DNA from: Clostridiaceae bacterium
GTDB taxonomy: Bacteria > Bacillota > Clostridia > Lachnospirales > Lachnospiraceae
DNA: 64,000 nt
Reading direction: 5' to 3'
Assembly (NCBI GenBank): GCA_902362865.1
Contig: CABIYE010000017.1
Span: forward strand, 1,883 to 65,882
Shown: positions 8,982-18,157 of the stretch, piece after piece
How the letters are laid out: each line of letters starts with the position of its first letter
Position numbering within the stretch: position 1 is the stretch's first letter
Notes under the pieces: generated by a model
The model's input: the letters and a program-made list of their open reading frames with translations, nothing else
What the model was told of the DNA's origin: nothing
Database searches by the model: none
Position numbers and translations under genes: made by a program

Positions 8982-10217
8982 TTACTCGCCTTTAAAGAAA
9001 TTCATGATCCTTGTCAGAAGTCCATCTTTAAATCCACTTTCACTTACGGTGCTGTCCGTAATCACATTCTCACCCAGCGCTTCATCATTTGTCTCACTCA
9101 GGATTCCGTCTCCGGAGCCTACAAAAAATGTTTTAATAGAATTCCATACACTTGACAATCCGCTAAGTTCTCCGCTCAGATTATCCAGGGTATCTTTCAA
9201 TGCACTCACATCATAATCATACTGAGAAATCTTCTCCATCAATGCGACAATCTGCGACCTCTGCTCTTCCGTCAACTCAGCATCATACTTTTCGGCAATC
9301 GTATCCACCGCGTCGCCGATTTCTTCCGCATCCGTATATCCCTTGTCCAGAATCTCCGTCTTAACATCATTCATAATCTCAGAAGCGGTCTCCTGTCCAA
9401 ATGCATCTGCAAGCGCCCCTGTCGTAATCAGCTCTTCCACAGCAGCTTCTTTCTTTCCTTCATCCAGACTTTCTCCACTGGCTGTCTCATAAGCCATCAT
9501 AATACCTGTCAGTGCGCCTGTGCCGGACACTTCAAACGGGCACGCTGCAACCACATTACAATTCTCCATTCCTGCGGTCGTTAATGTACTCGCAATCATC
9601 GCACTCGTAACAAAATTCAAATTCGCCGTCTTTACTTTAATCCCTCCGGATTCCGTTGGTTCAACATAAGCACAGCTATTCGTTGTTGCTCCGATCTGCT
9701 CATCCGTCGCAATGCCTTCCATATATTGTACTTCGTCCGCATGTGTGACAATAATGGTTCTCACTTCATCCGCTTCTACACCAAAGTAAGAATACATTGC
9801 GGCCCTCTGTTCTGCTGAAAGATTCTCTCCAAGTGTTACTACATTATCACTCGCGACTTCATTATCTTTCTCTTCATCCGCATCTTCTTTATCTGCGCCT
9901 TCTTCATCCTGATTGGTTGTCGCTTCTTCCGTATCTGCCGTATCTGAAGATTCTGCAGAAGACGGTTCTTCCGTTTTTACACTGTCGCCAACTGCCGCTC
10001 CACTCTCTGTACCATCCGCAGCGGCGCTGTCGCTTCCTGCCTGCTCGGATACTCCATCGGTAGAAGCCGAGTCGCCGATGACTCCTCCTTCTGCCTCCTG
10101 CTCTGTTGTCTCCTGAGCGGCATCTGCGGATGTCTCGGCTGCTCCCGCAGTCATCGGCATACCCGCCGTCATCAATACTGCCGCCATCAAAAGCGGCAAA
10201 ATCCTTCTTTTTTTCAT
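8982..10217 (-). CDS. Secreted DUF1002 domain protein
   Basis: ATG 10217 follows AAGGGTGG at 10223-10230, giving 411 residues. A signal peptide ends near A-G-A-A-E. Residues about 27-128 form a low-complexity linker rich in S, A, E, D, T and Q. The C-terminal part, from V-V-T-L-G-E-N-L-S-A-E-Q-R, with Y-F-G-V, I-T-V/H-A-D-E and a conserved N-S-C-A-Y-V segment, matches the DUF1002 family of clostridial secreted proteins, of unknown function. It lies about 90 bases downstream of the haem locus on the same strand with no clear terminator between, so read-through is possible. Confidence 0.85.
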   Translation of the reverse strand: MKKRRILPLLMAAVLMTAGMPMTAGAAETSADAAQETTEQEAEGGVIGDSASTDGVSEQAGSDSAAADGTESGAAVGDSVKTEEPSSAESSDTADTEEATTNQDEEGADKEDADEEKDNEVASDNVVTLGENLSAEQRAAMYSYFGVEADEVRTIIVTHADEVQYMEGIATDEQIGATTNSCAYVEPTESGGIKVKTANLNFVTSAMIASTLTTAGMENCNVVAACPFEVSGTGALTGIMMAYETASGESLDEGKKEAAVEELITTGALADAFGQETASEIMNDVKTEILDKGYTDAEEIGDAVDTIAEKYDAELTEEQRSQIVALMEKISQYDYDVSALKDTLDNLSGELSGLSSVWNSIKTFFVGSGDGILSETNDEALGENVITDSTVSESGFKDGLLTRIMNFFKGE

Positions 10218-10310
10218 AATATCCACCCTTTTTAATTATTTGCAAATTATACTTTACCCTTCATAATATAGCATACTCTTCCTGCATTGTACATGAAAGA
10301 TTTCTTAAGT

Positions 10311-12032
10311 TTATTTAATGATTTTCCAAAATTTTCGGTCGCTCTTCATGGCATAAACCACGTCCGCCGCGTTCATTGTGGATTTCCGGTGAGACACCAG
10401 CACCACCGTTTTATCACCTCTGGATTCCTTCAATGATTTTAAAATAATTCCTTCGTTCAGGGAATCCAGATTGCTGGTCGGTTCGTCCAGAAGGAGCAAC
10501 GGTGCGTCGTGCAGGAATGCACGCGCAATCCCGATTCTCTGTTTCTCACCGCCGGAGAGGGTATCGCCCAACTCCCCGACTTCCGTGTCGTATCCATGCG
10601 GAAGTGTCAGGATAAACTCATGGATAGAAGCCTTTTTCGCCGCCTCCACAATCTCTTCCCGCGTCGCCCCGGGCTTTCCGACCGCAATATTATTAGCGAT
10701 AGAATCATGGAACAGATACGTCTCCTGCGTCACATAAGATTCCACGTCCCGCAGATTTTTCGTATTAATTCCGCGGATGTCTTTCCCGGAGATTCGGATA
10801 CTTCCGCCGTCCACATCCCAGAAACGCATCAAAAGCTTTAACAGGGTAGACTTGCCGGAGCCGCTGGCTCCATGGATTCCCACAACTTTTCCCTTTGGAA
10901 TCTCAATGGAGTAATCCTTCAGAATCTGCTCCTCCTCATAAGCAAAATCTACGTGCTCTGCTGCCGCGCCGTCAAATGCCGTCTCTTCTTCTCCGCTGAC
11001 TTCTCTGACCTGCGGCTCTTCCTCCAGCAGGGACAGCACCCGTTCCCCGGCCGCCAACGTCTGGTTCAGATTATTGGACAGACTAGAGAGCGCCGTCACC
11101 GGTCCGAAGGATCCCATCATGGCAATCACCGCAATCAGCGCCTCTTCGAAACTGACAGCGCCATTTCCAAACTGCAGAAGCATAAAGAAGAGCATCCCAA
11201 AGGAAAACAAGAGGATCACCAGATTGGTAAGCGACCCTTGCGCCGCTTCCCGACGGTTCAGCTTCTTCTGCATTTGCCCTAAATCTCTGGAACGCTCATC
11301 CATCTGCTCCATCCGCTCCTTGCCTCTGCCGTACTGGATCGTCTCATCCAGCCCCCGCAGAGAATCCAGGATAAAGCTGTTCAAATCCCCGAATGAATTG
11401 CGGAACTCCATGCCGTCCTGCGCGCCTTTTCTCCCGTTCCAAAGCGGGATCACCGCACCTACGATCAGATAGCCAAGCAGCGCGATTACACCTGCAGGCG
11501 CATACTGCGCGCCGATAAAGAATACCATCACAAACGACGTCACAACTGCAATCGCGATTGGCGAAATTGTATGTGCATAAAAAACCTCCAGAAGCTCGAT
11601 ATCCGACGTAAGGATTGAGATCAGATTTCCCTTATCCCTTCCCTCCAGCTTTGCCGGACAGAGCTTCCGAAGCGCTGCAAATACTTTATGCCGGACAATC
11701 GCCAGCAATTTAAACGCGATAAAGTGATTACAGTACTGCTCCCCGTAATGAAGCACGCCCCGCAGAACCGCCAGCACAACCAAAAGCGCCGCCATACTGC
11801 CCGGAGACCGGGACAGAAAAAATCCCACATTCGCCGCGTCCGTGCTCAACCCTATCAATGTGAAGAGTCCATGCAGCAATCCATAGCCCGCGAGAATTGT
11901 AAGGAAAATTGCGCACAGATACCCCAGAACCCCAAGAAGGACAGCCAGGCACATCAACGGAAGCAGCGGCTTCACCAGGCCGACAAGCTGTCCCATAATA
12001 ACAATTCCTTTTCTGCGTTTCTTCTCTTCCAT
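10311..12032 (-). CDS. ABC exporter half-transporter, CydC-like (permease-ATPase fusion)
   Basis: The product is 573 residues. Six membrane helices span roughly residues 10-310, followed by a nucleotide-binding domain with Walker A G-A-S-G-S-G-K-S-T, signature L-S-G-G-E-K-Q-R and Walker B L-L-L-L-D-E-P-T. The N-terminus is a short basic stretch. ATG 12032 overlaps the stop of the preceding exporter gene (TAATG), so the two form a heterodimeric exporter as in CydDC, which in other bacteria exports cysteine/glutathione and binds haem. Being in the same strand run as NEAT/Shp/IsdE genes, a role in haem or thiol handling is plausible but not shown. Confidence 0.9.
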   Translation of the reverse strand: MEEKKRRKGIVIMGQLVGLVKPLLPLMCLAVLLGVLGYLCAIFLTILAGYGLLHGLFTLIGLSTDAANVGFFLSRSPGSMAALLVVLAVLRGVLHYGEQYCNHFIAFKLLAIVRHKVFAALRKLCPAKLEGRDKGNLISILTSDIELLEVFYAHTISPIAIAVVTSFVMVFFIGAQYAPAGVIALLGYLIVGAVIPLWNGRKGAQDGMEFRNSFGDLNSFILDSLRGLDETIQYGRGKERMEQMDERSRDLGQMQKKLNRREAAQGSLTNLVILLFSFGMLFFMLLQFGNGAVSFEEALIAVIAMMGSFGPVTALSSLSNNLNQTLAAGERVLSLLEEEPQVREVSGEEETAFDGAAAEHVDFAYEEEQILKDYSIEIPKGKVVGIHGASGSGKSTLLKLLMRFWDVDGGSIRISGKDIRGINTKNLRDVESYVTQETYLFHDSIANNIAVGKPGATREEIVEAAKKASIHEFILTLPHGYDTEVGELGDTLSGGEKQRIGIARAFLHDAPLLLLDEPTSNLDSLNEGIILKSLKESRGDKTVVLVSHRKSTMNAADVVYAMKSDRKFWKIIK

Positions 12033-13768
12033 TACTCAGCCGCCTCCTTTCCGTAAGCCTCCAGTTCCTGCTGATATCGATACAACTGTGCGTACGCCCC
12101 GCCGGAACGCATCAGCTCCGCATGAGTGCCGGACTGCTCTACGCGCCCATCTTTTAACAGATAAATCCGATCCGACTCCACTACATTTGCCAATCTGTGG
12201 GAAATCAGAAGGATGGTCTTAGACTTCGCCAGCTCTCGGATCACATCCATAATCATCTCTTCGCTTTCCATATCAATATTAGACGTTGCCTCATCAAAGA
12301 TATAGACCGGCGTATCGTGGAGCAAAGCCCTCGCCAGCGCCAAACGCTGCCGCTGGCCGCCGGAGAGATTGCTCCCCATTTCCAGAAGCATGGTATCAAG
12401 CCCCTGCTGCTCCTCCACAAATCCCAGCAGATTCACCTTGTCAAGAGCTGCCCGCATCTCCTCTTCCGACGCGTCCGCTTTACCCATCTTTAGATTCTCC
12501 CGAACTGTCCCCTTAAATAAATAACTGTTATGGGACACCAATGTAATGTGCTCCATCAGACTCTTTTCCGACACATCCTTAAGCTCCATTCCCTGAATGG
12601 TAATGCTGCCCCGGTAGCCTTTATTTCTCCCCATCAGAAGCCCTGCGATTGTGCTCTTCCCACAACCGGAGGTTCCCACAAGGGAAGTAAAACTCCCCGC
12701 CTCAAATTCCATAGACACGCCATCCAGAATATCCCGTCCTTTCTCGTAAGCAAAACTTACATTTTCCAGCTTGATACAGACTGCCTTCTCTTCAAGCTCC
12801 CTGCCATCCCTCTCCGGCTCCGGCAGATCTAAAAGTGCGAAAATCTTATCGCTGGCTGCCATCCCGTTCATAGCAATGTGGAAAAACGAGCCCAGAAGCC
12901 GCAGAGGAATAAAGAACTCTGACGCCAGCAGGATAATCATAAGTGCACCTCCGAAGCTTACACTTCCCTTCGCAAATTCCGAGAGCGTCACAATCATCCC
13001 CACCGCCGCACCGCCGTAAGCAATAATATCCATCACACTGGTAGAATTAAGCTGCATCGTCAACACCTTCATAGTAATCCGGCGAAAACGCTGAGACTCC
13101 TCGTCCATTTCCTCCGCCTTTCCTTCGTCTGATTGATAGATTTTTAGCGTTGTCAGACCCTGCAGATTTTCCAGGAAAGAATCCCCAAGCTCCGTATAGA
13201 TGCCCCAGTACTTATTCAAAAGCTTTTTGGCAAATTTCTGCACTGCCACAATGGATATGGGAATCAGCGGCACACAGACAAGAAGCACCAGGCTCGCCTT
13301 CAGATCCACAAAAGCAAGGATGACAAAGAGGGTCACCGGAGCCAGCAGACTGTAAAATAACTGTGCCAGATATCTTCCGAAATACGTCTCCAACTGCTCG
13401 ACGCCTTCCGCCGCCATCTGTACTACCTCAGAGGTAGCGGCATTTTCCCGGTAGGAAGCGCCAAGCCTTAATAGTTTCCCGTAAATCTTCTCCCGCAGGA
13501 TCCGCTTCACATCTACGCTCGCTTCGTGGGAGGCATAAGAAGCCTGCCGATCGCAGAAGAATCGAAGCAGGATTGCCGCAAGAACCAGCGCGCCGTAAGA
13601 CGCCATTCTGTTCCCCGTAAGTTTCCCGAACAGCGCCCCCTCAAGAAGCATCGCTGCCGCATAGATCATCACCACCTGGCAGAGCAGAGACATCCACTTC
13701 CACGCGACCTGCAGCACGATATATTTTTTTGCATGAGACAATAATTTTACCAATCTTGTTTTTATCAT
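12032..13768 (-). CDS. ABC exporter half-transporter, CydD-like (permease-ATPase fusion)
   Basis: The product is 578 residues with a type-1 exporter membrane domain (about 15-310) and an ATPase domain with Walker A G-T-S-G-C-G-K-S-T, signature L-S-G-G-Q-R-Q-R and Walker B V-Y-I-F-D-E-A-T. It is the first of the CydDC-like pair and starts 23 bases after the YbaN gene. Its ATPase site looks complete, with E after the Walker B aspartate and an H-loop S-H-R-L. No cytochrome bd genes are visible nearby, which argues against a simple cydABCD operon and for a link with the upstream haem-uptake genes. Confidence 0.9.
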   Translation of the reverse strand: MIKTRLVKLLSHAKKYIVLQVAWKWMSLLCQVVMIYAAAMLLEGALFGKLTGNRMASYGALVLAAILLRFFCDRQASYASHEASVDVKRILREKIYGKLLRLGASYRENAATSEVVQMAAEGVEQLETYFGRYLAQLFYSLLAPVTLFVILAFVDLKASLVLLVCVPLIPISIVAVQKFAKKLLNKYWGIYTELGDSFLENLQGLTTLKIYQSDEGKAEEMDEESQRFRRITMKVLTMQLNSTSVMDIIAYGGAAVGMIVTLSEFAKGSVSFGGALMIILLASEFFIPLRLLGSFFHIAMNGMAASDKIFALLDLPEPERDGRELEEKAVCIKLENVSFAYEKGRDILDGVSMEFEAGSFTSLVGTSGCGKSTIAGLLMGRNKGYRGSITIQGMELKDVSEKSLMEHITLVSHNSYLFKGTVRENLKMGKADASEEEMRAALDKVNLLGFVEEQQGLDTMLLEMGSNLSGGQRQRLALARALLHDTPVYIFDEATSNIDMESEEMIMDVIRELAKSKTILLISHRLANVVESDRIYLLKDGRVEQSGTHAELMRSGGAYAQLYRYQQELEAYGKEAAE

Positions 13769-13790
13769 GATCCGTCTCTTTCCTCTCTTT

Positions 13791-14189
13791 TTATTCCACC
13801 GCTGCCTCTGACCGCCGGATCGTTTTCACCCGGAAGAAGAAGTACAGCAGATGGCACACCCACACAATGGTGATACACACTCTCCCAATCGGCACATTTT
13901 TCATACAGAGAAATGCAACCGCCATAACTACTGTCACCATGCCGACAATCTTGAGCTTCGTTGCCATCGTCATAGAACGGTTCTTTACAAAGCTGTCCAG
14001 ATGCTTCTTATACAGATTTGTACTGAGAAACCAATCATGAAGCCGCTTCGAGCTTTTCGCAAAGCAAAATACAGTCGCCATATAAAGCGGCACCGTCGGC
14101 AGGACCGGAAGCACGATCCCCACCGTTCCCAGCCCCAGACAGAAAAAAACCAGCAGGACCCAAAAAATCTTAAATGGATTTGTATTCAT
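13791..14189 (-). CDS. YbaN/DUF454 family membrane protein
   Basis: The product is 132 residues. An N-terminal helix with [17 protein letters not shown] is followed by [11 protein letters not shown], the family hallmark, and by two further helices. DUF454/YbaN proteins are of unknown function but are repeatedly found beside haem and iron transporters, as here between the FecE-like ATPase and the CydDC-like exporters. Confidence 0.88.
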   Translation of the reverse strand: MNTNPFKIFWVLLVFFCLGLGTVGIVLPVLPTVPLYMATVFCFAKSSKRLHDWFLSTNLYKKHLDSFVKNRSMTMATKLKIVGMVTVVMAVAFLCMKNVPIGRVCITIVWVCHLLYFFFRVKTIRRSEAAVE

Positions 14190-14211
14190 TATTCCTTACC
14201 TCTTTCTATTT

Positions 14212-15000
14212 TTAAACAGTCAACACGAAGATCTGTCCTTCCACCTTCGTTACTTCCAGCCGGATGCCATAAAGCTCCTGAATGCTGTCCGGGTTGATGA
14301 CCTCCTCCGGAACGCCGTCCACCGTCACATGACCGTCCTTCAGTCCTACCACCCGGTCAGAAAATGCAATTGCCTGATTGATGTCATGCAGTACCATGAC
14401 AATCGTAATGCCGTATTCACGGTTCAATTTCTTCACCAGCTCCAGAATCTCAATCTGATAGCGAATATCCAGATACGTCGTCGGCTCATCAAGAAACAGT
14501 ATTTTCGTATTCTGTGCCAGAGCCATAGCAATCCACACCCTCTGCCTCTGGCCGCCGGATAGCCTTGCCACTTCCCTGTCCCGGTAAGCGAGGATTCCCG
14601 TAACCTCCATCGCCCACTCTGTCAGCCGCTCATCCTCCTCCGTTCGGCTCTGCATCATTTTCCGATGAGGCGTGCGCCCAAAGGATACCAGTCGTTCCAC
14701 CGTAATATCGTCACTTGCCGTATTGTACTGCTGCACAATCGACACCTGGCGGGCAAATTCCTTCAAATTCAAATTTTGTATATTTTTGCCTCTCAGGAAA
14801 ATATTTCCCTTTTTCGGGTAAAGATTCTTCGTCATCAGGGAAAACAGCGTAGACTTACCGCAGCCATTTGCACCCATAATCGTTGTAATCTTACCTTCCT
14901 CAATCTTAACGGACACGCCCCGAAGCACGCTGTTCTTCCCATAAGCAAAGGATAAGTCCCGGACTTCCATCGCCGGTTTCTGTGTGTCTTTAGTTTGCAT
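14212..15000 (-). CDS. Haem/iron-siderophore ABC transporter ATP-binding protein (FecE-like)
   Basis: The product is 262 residues with Walker A G-A-N-G-C-G-K-S-T, a Q-loop V-Q-Q-Y, signature L-S-G-G-Q-R-Q-R-V, Walker B K-I-L-F-L-D-E-P-T-T-Y-L-D and H-loop V-L-H-D-I-N-Q-A. The T-T-Y-L-D variant is usual for FepC/FecE/BtuD importer ATPases. ATG 15000 overlaps the permease stop at 14990 by 11 bases. It should drive the permease encoded just upstream for import of haem delivered by the IsdE-like lipoprotein. Confidence 0.93.
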   Translation of the reverse strand: MQTKDTQKPAMEVRDLSFAYGKNSVLRGVSVKIEEGKITTIMGANGCGKSTLFSLMTKNLYPKKGNIFLRGKNIQNLNLKEFARQVSIVQQYNTASDDITVERLVSFGRTPHRKMMQSRTEEDERLTEWAMEVTGILAYRDREVARLSGGQRQRVWIAMALAQNTKILFLDEPTTYLDIRYQIEILELVKKLNREYGITIVMVLHDINQAIAFSDRVVGLKDGHVTVDGVPEEVINPDSIQELYGIRLEVTKVEGQIFVLTV

Positions 15001-15988
15001 ACTTCTTCGACCTCCTCAGCAGAATGATAAAGAACGGGCCTCCGACCACACTCATAATAATGGACGCCGACACCTCGTAAGGAGACGCAATCGTCCTTCC
15101 GATAGTATCTGCCAGCAAAAAGGTAAAGGCGCCAAGCAGCATAGAAAACGGCACCAGCTTCTTATGGTCGCTTCCCACAAGAAGCCTTCCGATATGCGGC
15201 ACGATCAATCCCAGAAAACTGACCGTTCCTACCACTGCGGTAGATATACTGGCAAGCAGCACCGCAATCAGCGAAATTACAATCCGCATGGTATTTACAT
15301 TGACGCCCAGACTCCGGGCCGTCTTATCCTCCAGCGCCAGAAGGTTGCAGGTTCTGACAAATATAAGCGCCAGCACAAGCCCAACCACCACATAGGGAAG
15401 CAGCGTATAGACATCGTCCCATGTCTTCATGGTAATATTGCCGTTGACGATAGACGCCACTCCCGACATATTTCCGCCGTTCATAGCATTAAGGGCGCTT
15501 GAGAGTCCCGAGAACATCGCCTGCACCGCAACACCCACAAGGATGATCCGAAGAGGGCTTAAGCCTCCCTTCCACGACAGCGTATACACTAAGAAAAATG
15601 CCAATACGCCGCCGCCAAATGCAAAGAGCGGCGTAAAAAAGTAAAGCGACGGGGCAAATGCTGTAACCAGCACCGCCGCAAAGCTGGCTCCGCTGGAGAT
15701 GCCAATAATCCCCGGGTCTGCCAATGGATTCTTAAGCACCGCCTGAAACAAAACACCGGATACGGCCACCGCCGCCCCTGCCAGAATGGAAATCACGATA
15801 CGTGGGAAACGCAGGTCATAGATGGTTGCCACATCCTCATTGTACTCCACAAATAATCCCCGAAGCAGCTCCGGGAAGCTCACTTTCAGGCTTCCAATAT
15901 TCACTGCCGCAACGAAAAGCGCCACAAGAAGAATCCCTATAATAAGGAAGGAAAGCGCCGCCCGCACCGTCTTCTTTTTCGTACTCAT
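14990..15988 (-). CDS. FecCD-family haem/iron ABC permease
   Basis: The product is 332 residues with about ten hydrophobic helices. FecCD signatures are present: R-F-P-R-I-V-I-S-I-L-A-G-A-A-V-A-V-S-G, N-P-L-A-D-P-G-I-I-G-I-S-S-G-A-S and G-L-I-V-P-H-I-G-R. The start ATG shares its bases with the stop region of the lipoprotein gene (15988), and the end overlaps the ATPase gene. It is the equivalent of IsdF in Staphylococcus by position and by partner, but the substrate is inferred from the binding protein. Confidence 0.93.
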   Translation of the reverse strand: MSTKKKTVRAALSFLIIGILLVALFVAAVNIGSLKVSFPELLRGLFVEYNEDVATIYDLRFPRIVISILAGAAVAVSGVLFQAVLKNPLADPGIIGISSGASFAAVLVTAFAPSLYFFTPLFAFGGGVLAFFLVYTLSWKGGLSPLRIILVGVAVQAMFSGLSSALNAMNGGNMSGVASIVNGNITMKTWDDVYTLLPYVVVGLVLALIFVRTCNLLALEDKTARSLGVNVNTMRIVISLIAVLLASISTAVVGTVSFLGLIVPHIGRLLVGSDHKKLVPFSMLLGAFTFLLADTIGRTIASPYEVSASIIMSVVGGPFFIILLRRSKKYAN

Positions 15989-17067
15989 CAGTTCCCGCCT
16001 CCCTGTGCTTTCTCACTGCTCTCCTTCGCCTTTTCCTCGTCTTCTTCACTCTCCGGGTAGAGAATCGGCTGCAGTTCTTCCAGCGCCTCCGGGTAGCGGA
16101 AGGTCGCGCTCATGCCAAACAGTTCGTAACTCAGGTAATAGACCTGATCATTCTGTACCGCGTCAAAATGCTGCCAGATGTCATTTGTTTCAAAATCCTC
16201 TTTGAACATCTCCATCACCTGATCCGGAAGCGCATGGGAAGCACACAGGATAATGTCCGGCTCCTTCGTCTTCATGTCCTCCGTATTGACAGTCAGGAAT
16301 TCCTGATCTGTTCCGGCGTAGACATTCTCGCCGCCCGCCAGTTCCACAAGACTCCCAACATAAGAATTTTCCGTCGCAATAATATAGGAACCGGGAAGCC
16401 CCATCAGCACCAGAACCTTCGGGGACACCTTCCCTTCATTCTTCTCCTTATATTCCTTGTAAAATTCCGTAAATTCATCCACCAGATCCTGCGCCTGTTC
16501 TTCACGCCCGAAGATTTCCCCCAGCTCCTGGATGGATCGGTACATTCCCGGCACACTCCTCAGATTCAGGAACGCCCAATCGGTATCGATTGCCTCGTAC
16601 TTGGGCTGAAGGTCGCCCTGTAAAGAAGACGGGCTTAAGATCCAGTCCGGATCCAGAGACGCCACGATCTCCATATCCGGGCTCATTGCCGTTCCCACCG
16701 TCTCCACCTCATCATAGCGATCCGGCAGCGTCGAGATCGTGCTGGAGCAGATTCCCACAAGTTCCAGGTCCAGCTTATCGCAAATATCCGCCGTAGCAGG
16801 AGACGTTGCAATGATACGCGGTTCTTCCTCCATTGAAGATACCTTCTTCTTCGCGGCTTCCACAGCCGCTTTCTCCTCCGGGTCGTCGATGGCAAGCAGC
16901 GTCTCTACTTCGTCCGTATCCTCAGAAATTTCTGCAGACGTCTCCGTGGCAGACTCCTCGCTCTTTCCCTGGCTTTGGTCGACACATCCCCAGAGAGAAG
17001 CGCTCACCAGACACAGAATCGATGTAAAGCAAAGTCTCTTGACGATTCTGCTTCTAATATTCATCAT
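15988..17067 (-). CDS. isdE: IsdE-like haem-binding lipoprotein of an ABC importer
   Basis: I chose ATG 17067, six bases after GGAGGTG; an in-frame GTG at 17082 sits inside that ribosome site. The product is 359 residues. A lipobox L-W-G-C puts the lipidated Cys at residue 28, then comes an acidic linker and a type III periplasmic-binding fold. Several stretches match staphylococcal IsdE: T-A-M-S-P-D-M-E-I, L-V-L-M-G-L-P-G-S-Y-I-I-A-T-E-N, A-S-H-A-L-P-D-Q-V and T-N-D-I-W-Q-H-F. The Met (about 128) and His (about 280) at the positions of the IsdE haem ligands are both kept. It overlaps the Shp-like gene by 14 bases. Confidence 0.9.
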   Translation of the reverse strand: MMNIRSRIVKRLCFTSILCLVSASLWGCVDQSQGKSEESATETSAEISEDTDEVETLLAIDDPEEKAAVEAAKKKVSSMEEEPRIIATSPATADICDKLDLELVGICSSTISTLPDRYDEVETVGTAMSPDMEIVASLDPDWILSPSSLQGDLQPKYEAIDTDWAFLNLRSVPGMYRSIQELGEIFGREEQAQDLVDEFTEFYKEYKEKNEGKVSPKVLVLMGLPGSYIIATENSYVGSLVELAGGENVYAGTDQEFLTVNTEDMKTKEPDIILCASHALPDQVMEMFKEDFETNDIWQHFDAVQNDQVYYLSYELFGMSATFRYPEALEELQPILYPESEEDEEKAKESSEKAQGGGN

Positions 17068-18133
17068 CGTCTTCACCTCCACCCCATCTGCGCCAGTTTT
17101 TACGGAAATAATATACGATACCAGCCCCCACGGCCATTAGAATCAATCCTGCAATTAAAATAGAAATCACCTGTGAGAAAATCCGCTCGCCCATAGACAG
17201 ACCCGCCGACGCTTCTTTTATCTCTCCGCCATCCGCTTCTTCTCCGGCTTTTTGCGCTGTGGAAAGGCTTAAGCCCTGCGCACCGTTTAACGTAGAATCC
17301 TCTGCACTAAGCGTTGTATCCGAATCCGCCGGCTCCGTAATACTGCTCTTTAATTCCGGCGCCTGTACATCTCCGCTTTCTGTATTTTCTTCTTCTGCAT
17401 TTTCTTCTTTCGTATCTGTGCTTCCGTTTCCCAGCGAAGAACTGCCGGAGCTTAGCGAACTTCCAGAAGAGAGCGAACCGGAACTGCCGGCCCCTGATCC
17501 GCCGCTGGCGGCACCTGCACTTTCAGACGCCTGCAGCGAAGAGCCGCCGGACGACGCTGTGCTGCTGCCGGATGATGCCGTCACCATCGTCGCATTCATA
17601 TCCGTATTATTTCCCGCACTGTAATTGCTCGGATACAGATAAAACACCACATCCCGCCCCATCGGGCTTACATACATAGACACCCGGACGACACAATTCT
17701 CACTGGGCACCTGCAGACACACATCCGCTGTCGTGCCATTTCCGTCTGTCCCGTTTCCCGTCACACCCATCGCCGGGGATGACCAGCCGGAATCTCCCAC
17801 ATTCTGTACCCAGAAACTCTGGTTCGAGGTATAATCAATCAGACTCATACGAATCGTCAGATAGAATTCTCCACTGTCCGTTACTTCCATAATTCCCGTT
17901 GTGTAAATGCATCCTTCCACCATTCCCTGCCCGGTGGCATAGCTGGACTCTCCGCCGGAATCCTCGATCTCTCCCGTTACCGGATGTCGATAACATGGCG
18001 TCACACTGCAAGTGTAAACATTGCCGGACGCCGCATAGACTGGAAAAGCAGGAACGCCTGCCCCCAGAATGAGGGCAAGCGCGAATGCCAGAACTCCAGC
18101 CAGGGCTTTCTGTTTCCTCTTTGCTGTCTTCAT
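17054..18133 (-). CDS. shp: Shp-like cell-surface haem-binding protein
   Basis: The product is 359 residues: signal peptide, one Shp-type domain (about 36-190), a long S/G/E-rich linker, and a C-terminal membrane helix with a basic tail. The domain follows streptococcal Shp closely: Y-R-H-P-V-T-G-E-I-E-D-S-G-G-E, G-Q-G-M-V-E-G, a G-I-M-E-V-T-D segment, R-M-S-L-I-D-Y and S-P-M-G-R-D-V-V-F-Y-L. In Shp, haem is held by two methionines; the candidates here are those in I-M-E-V and P-M-G-R. In streptococci Shp passes haem to an ABC lipoprotein, which fits the IsdE-like gene that overlaps this one. The linker repeats G-S-S-L units also found in the C-terminus of the upstream NEAT-like protein. Confidence 0.9.
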   Translation of the reverse strand: MKTAKRKQKALAGVLAFALALILGAGVPAFPVYAASGNVYTCSVTPCYRHPVTGEIEDSGGESSYATGQGMVEGCIYTTGIMEVTDSGEFYLTIRMSLIDYTSNQSFWVQNVGDSGWSSPAMGVTGNGTDGNGTTADVCLQVPSENCVVRVSMYVSPMGRDVVFYLYPSNYSAGNNTDMNATMVTASSGSSTASSGGSSLQASESAGAASGGSGAGSSGSLSSGSSLSSGSSSLGNGSTDTKEENAEEENTESGDVQAPELKSSITEPADSDTTLSAEDSTLNGAQGLSLSTAQKAGEEADGGEIKEASAGLSMGERIFSQVISILIAGLILMAVGAGIVYYFRKNWRRWGGGEDDDEY

Positions 18134-18157
18134 GTTCTTCCTATTCCTTCCTGATAT

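Noticed and set aside
5235..9000. tRNA-Lys as an integration site of a genomic island
   Set aside because: No integrase, no repeat of the tRNA 3' end elsewhere in the window, and ordinary metabolic genes follow.
14984..15502. 172-codon plus-strand frame rich in H, R, K and Q
   Set aside because: It is a shadow of the FecCD permease gene, which has overlapping operon partners and family motifs on the minus strand.
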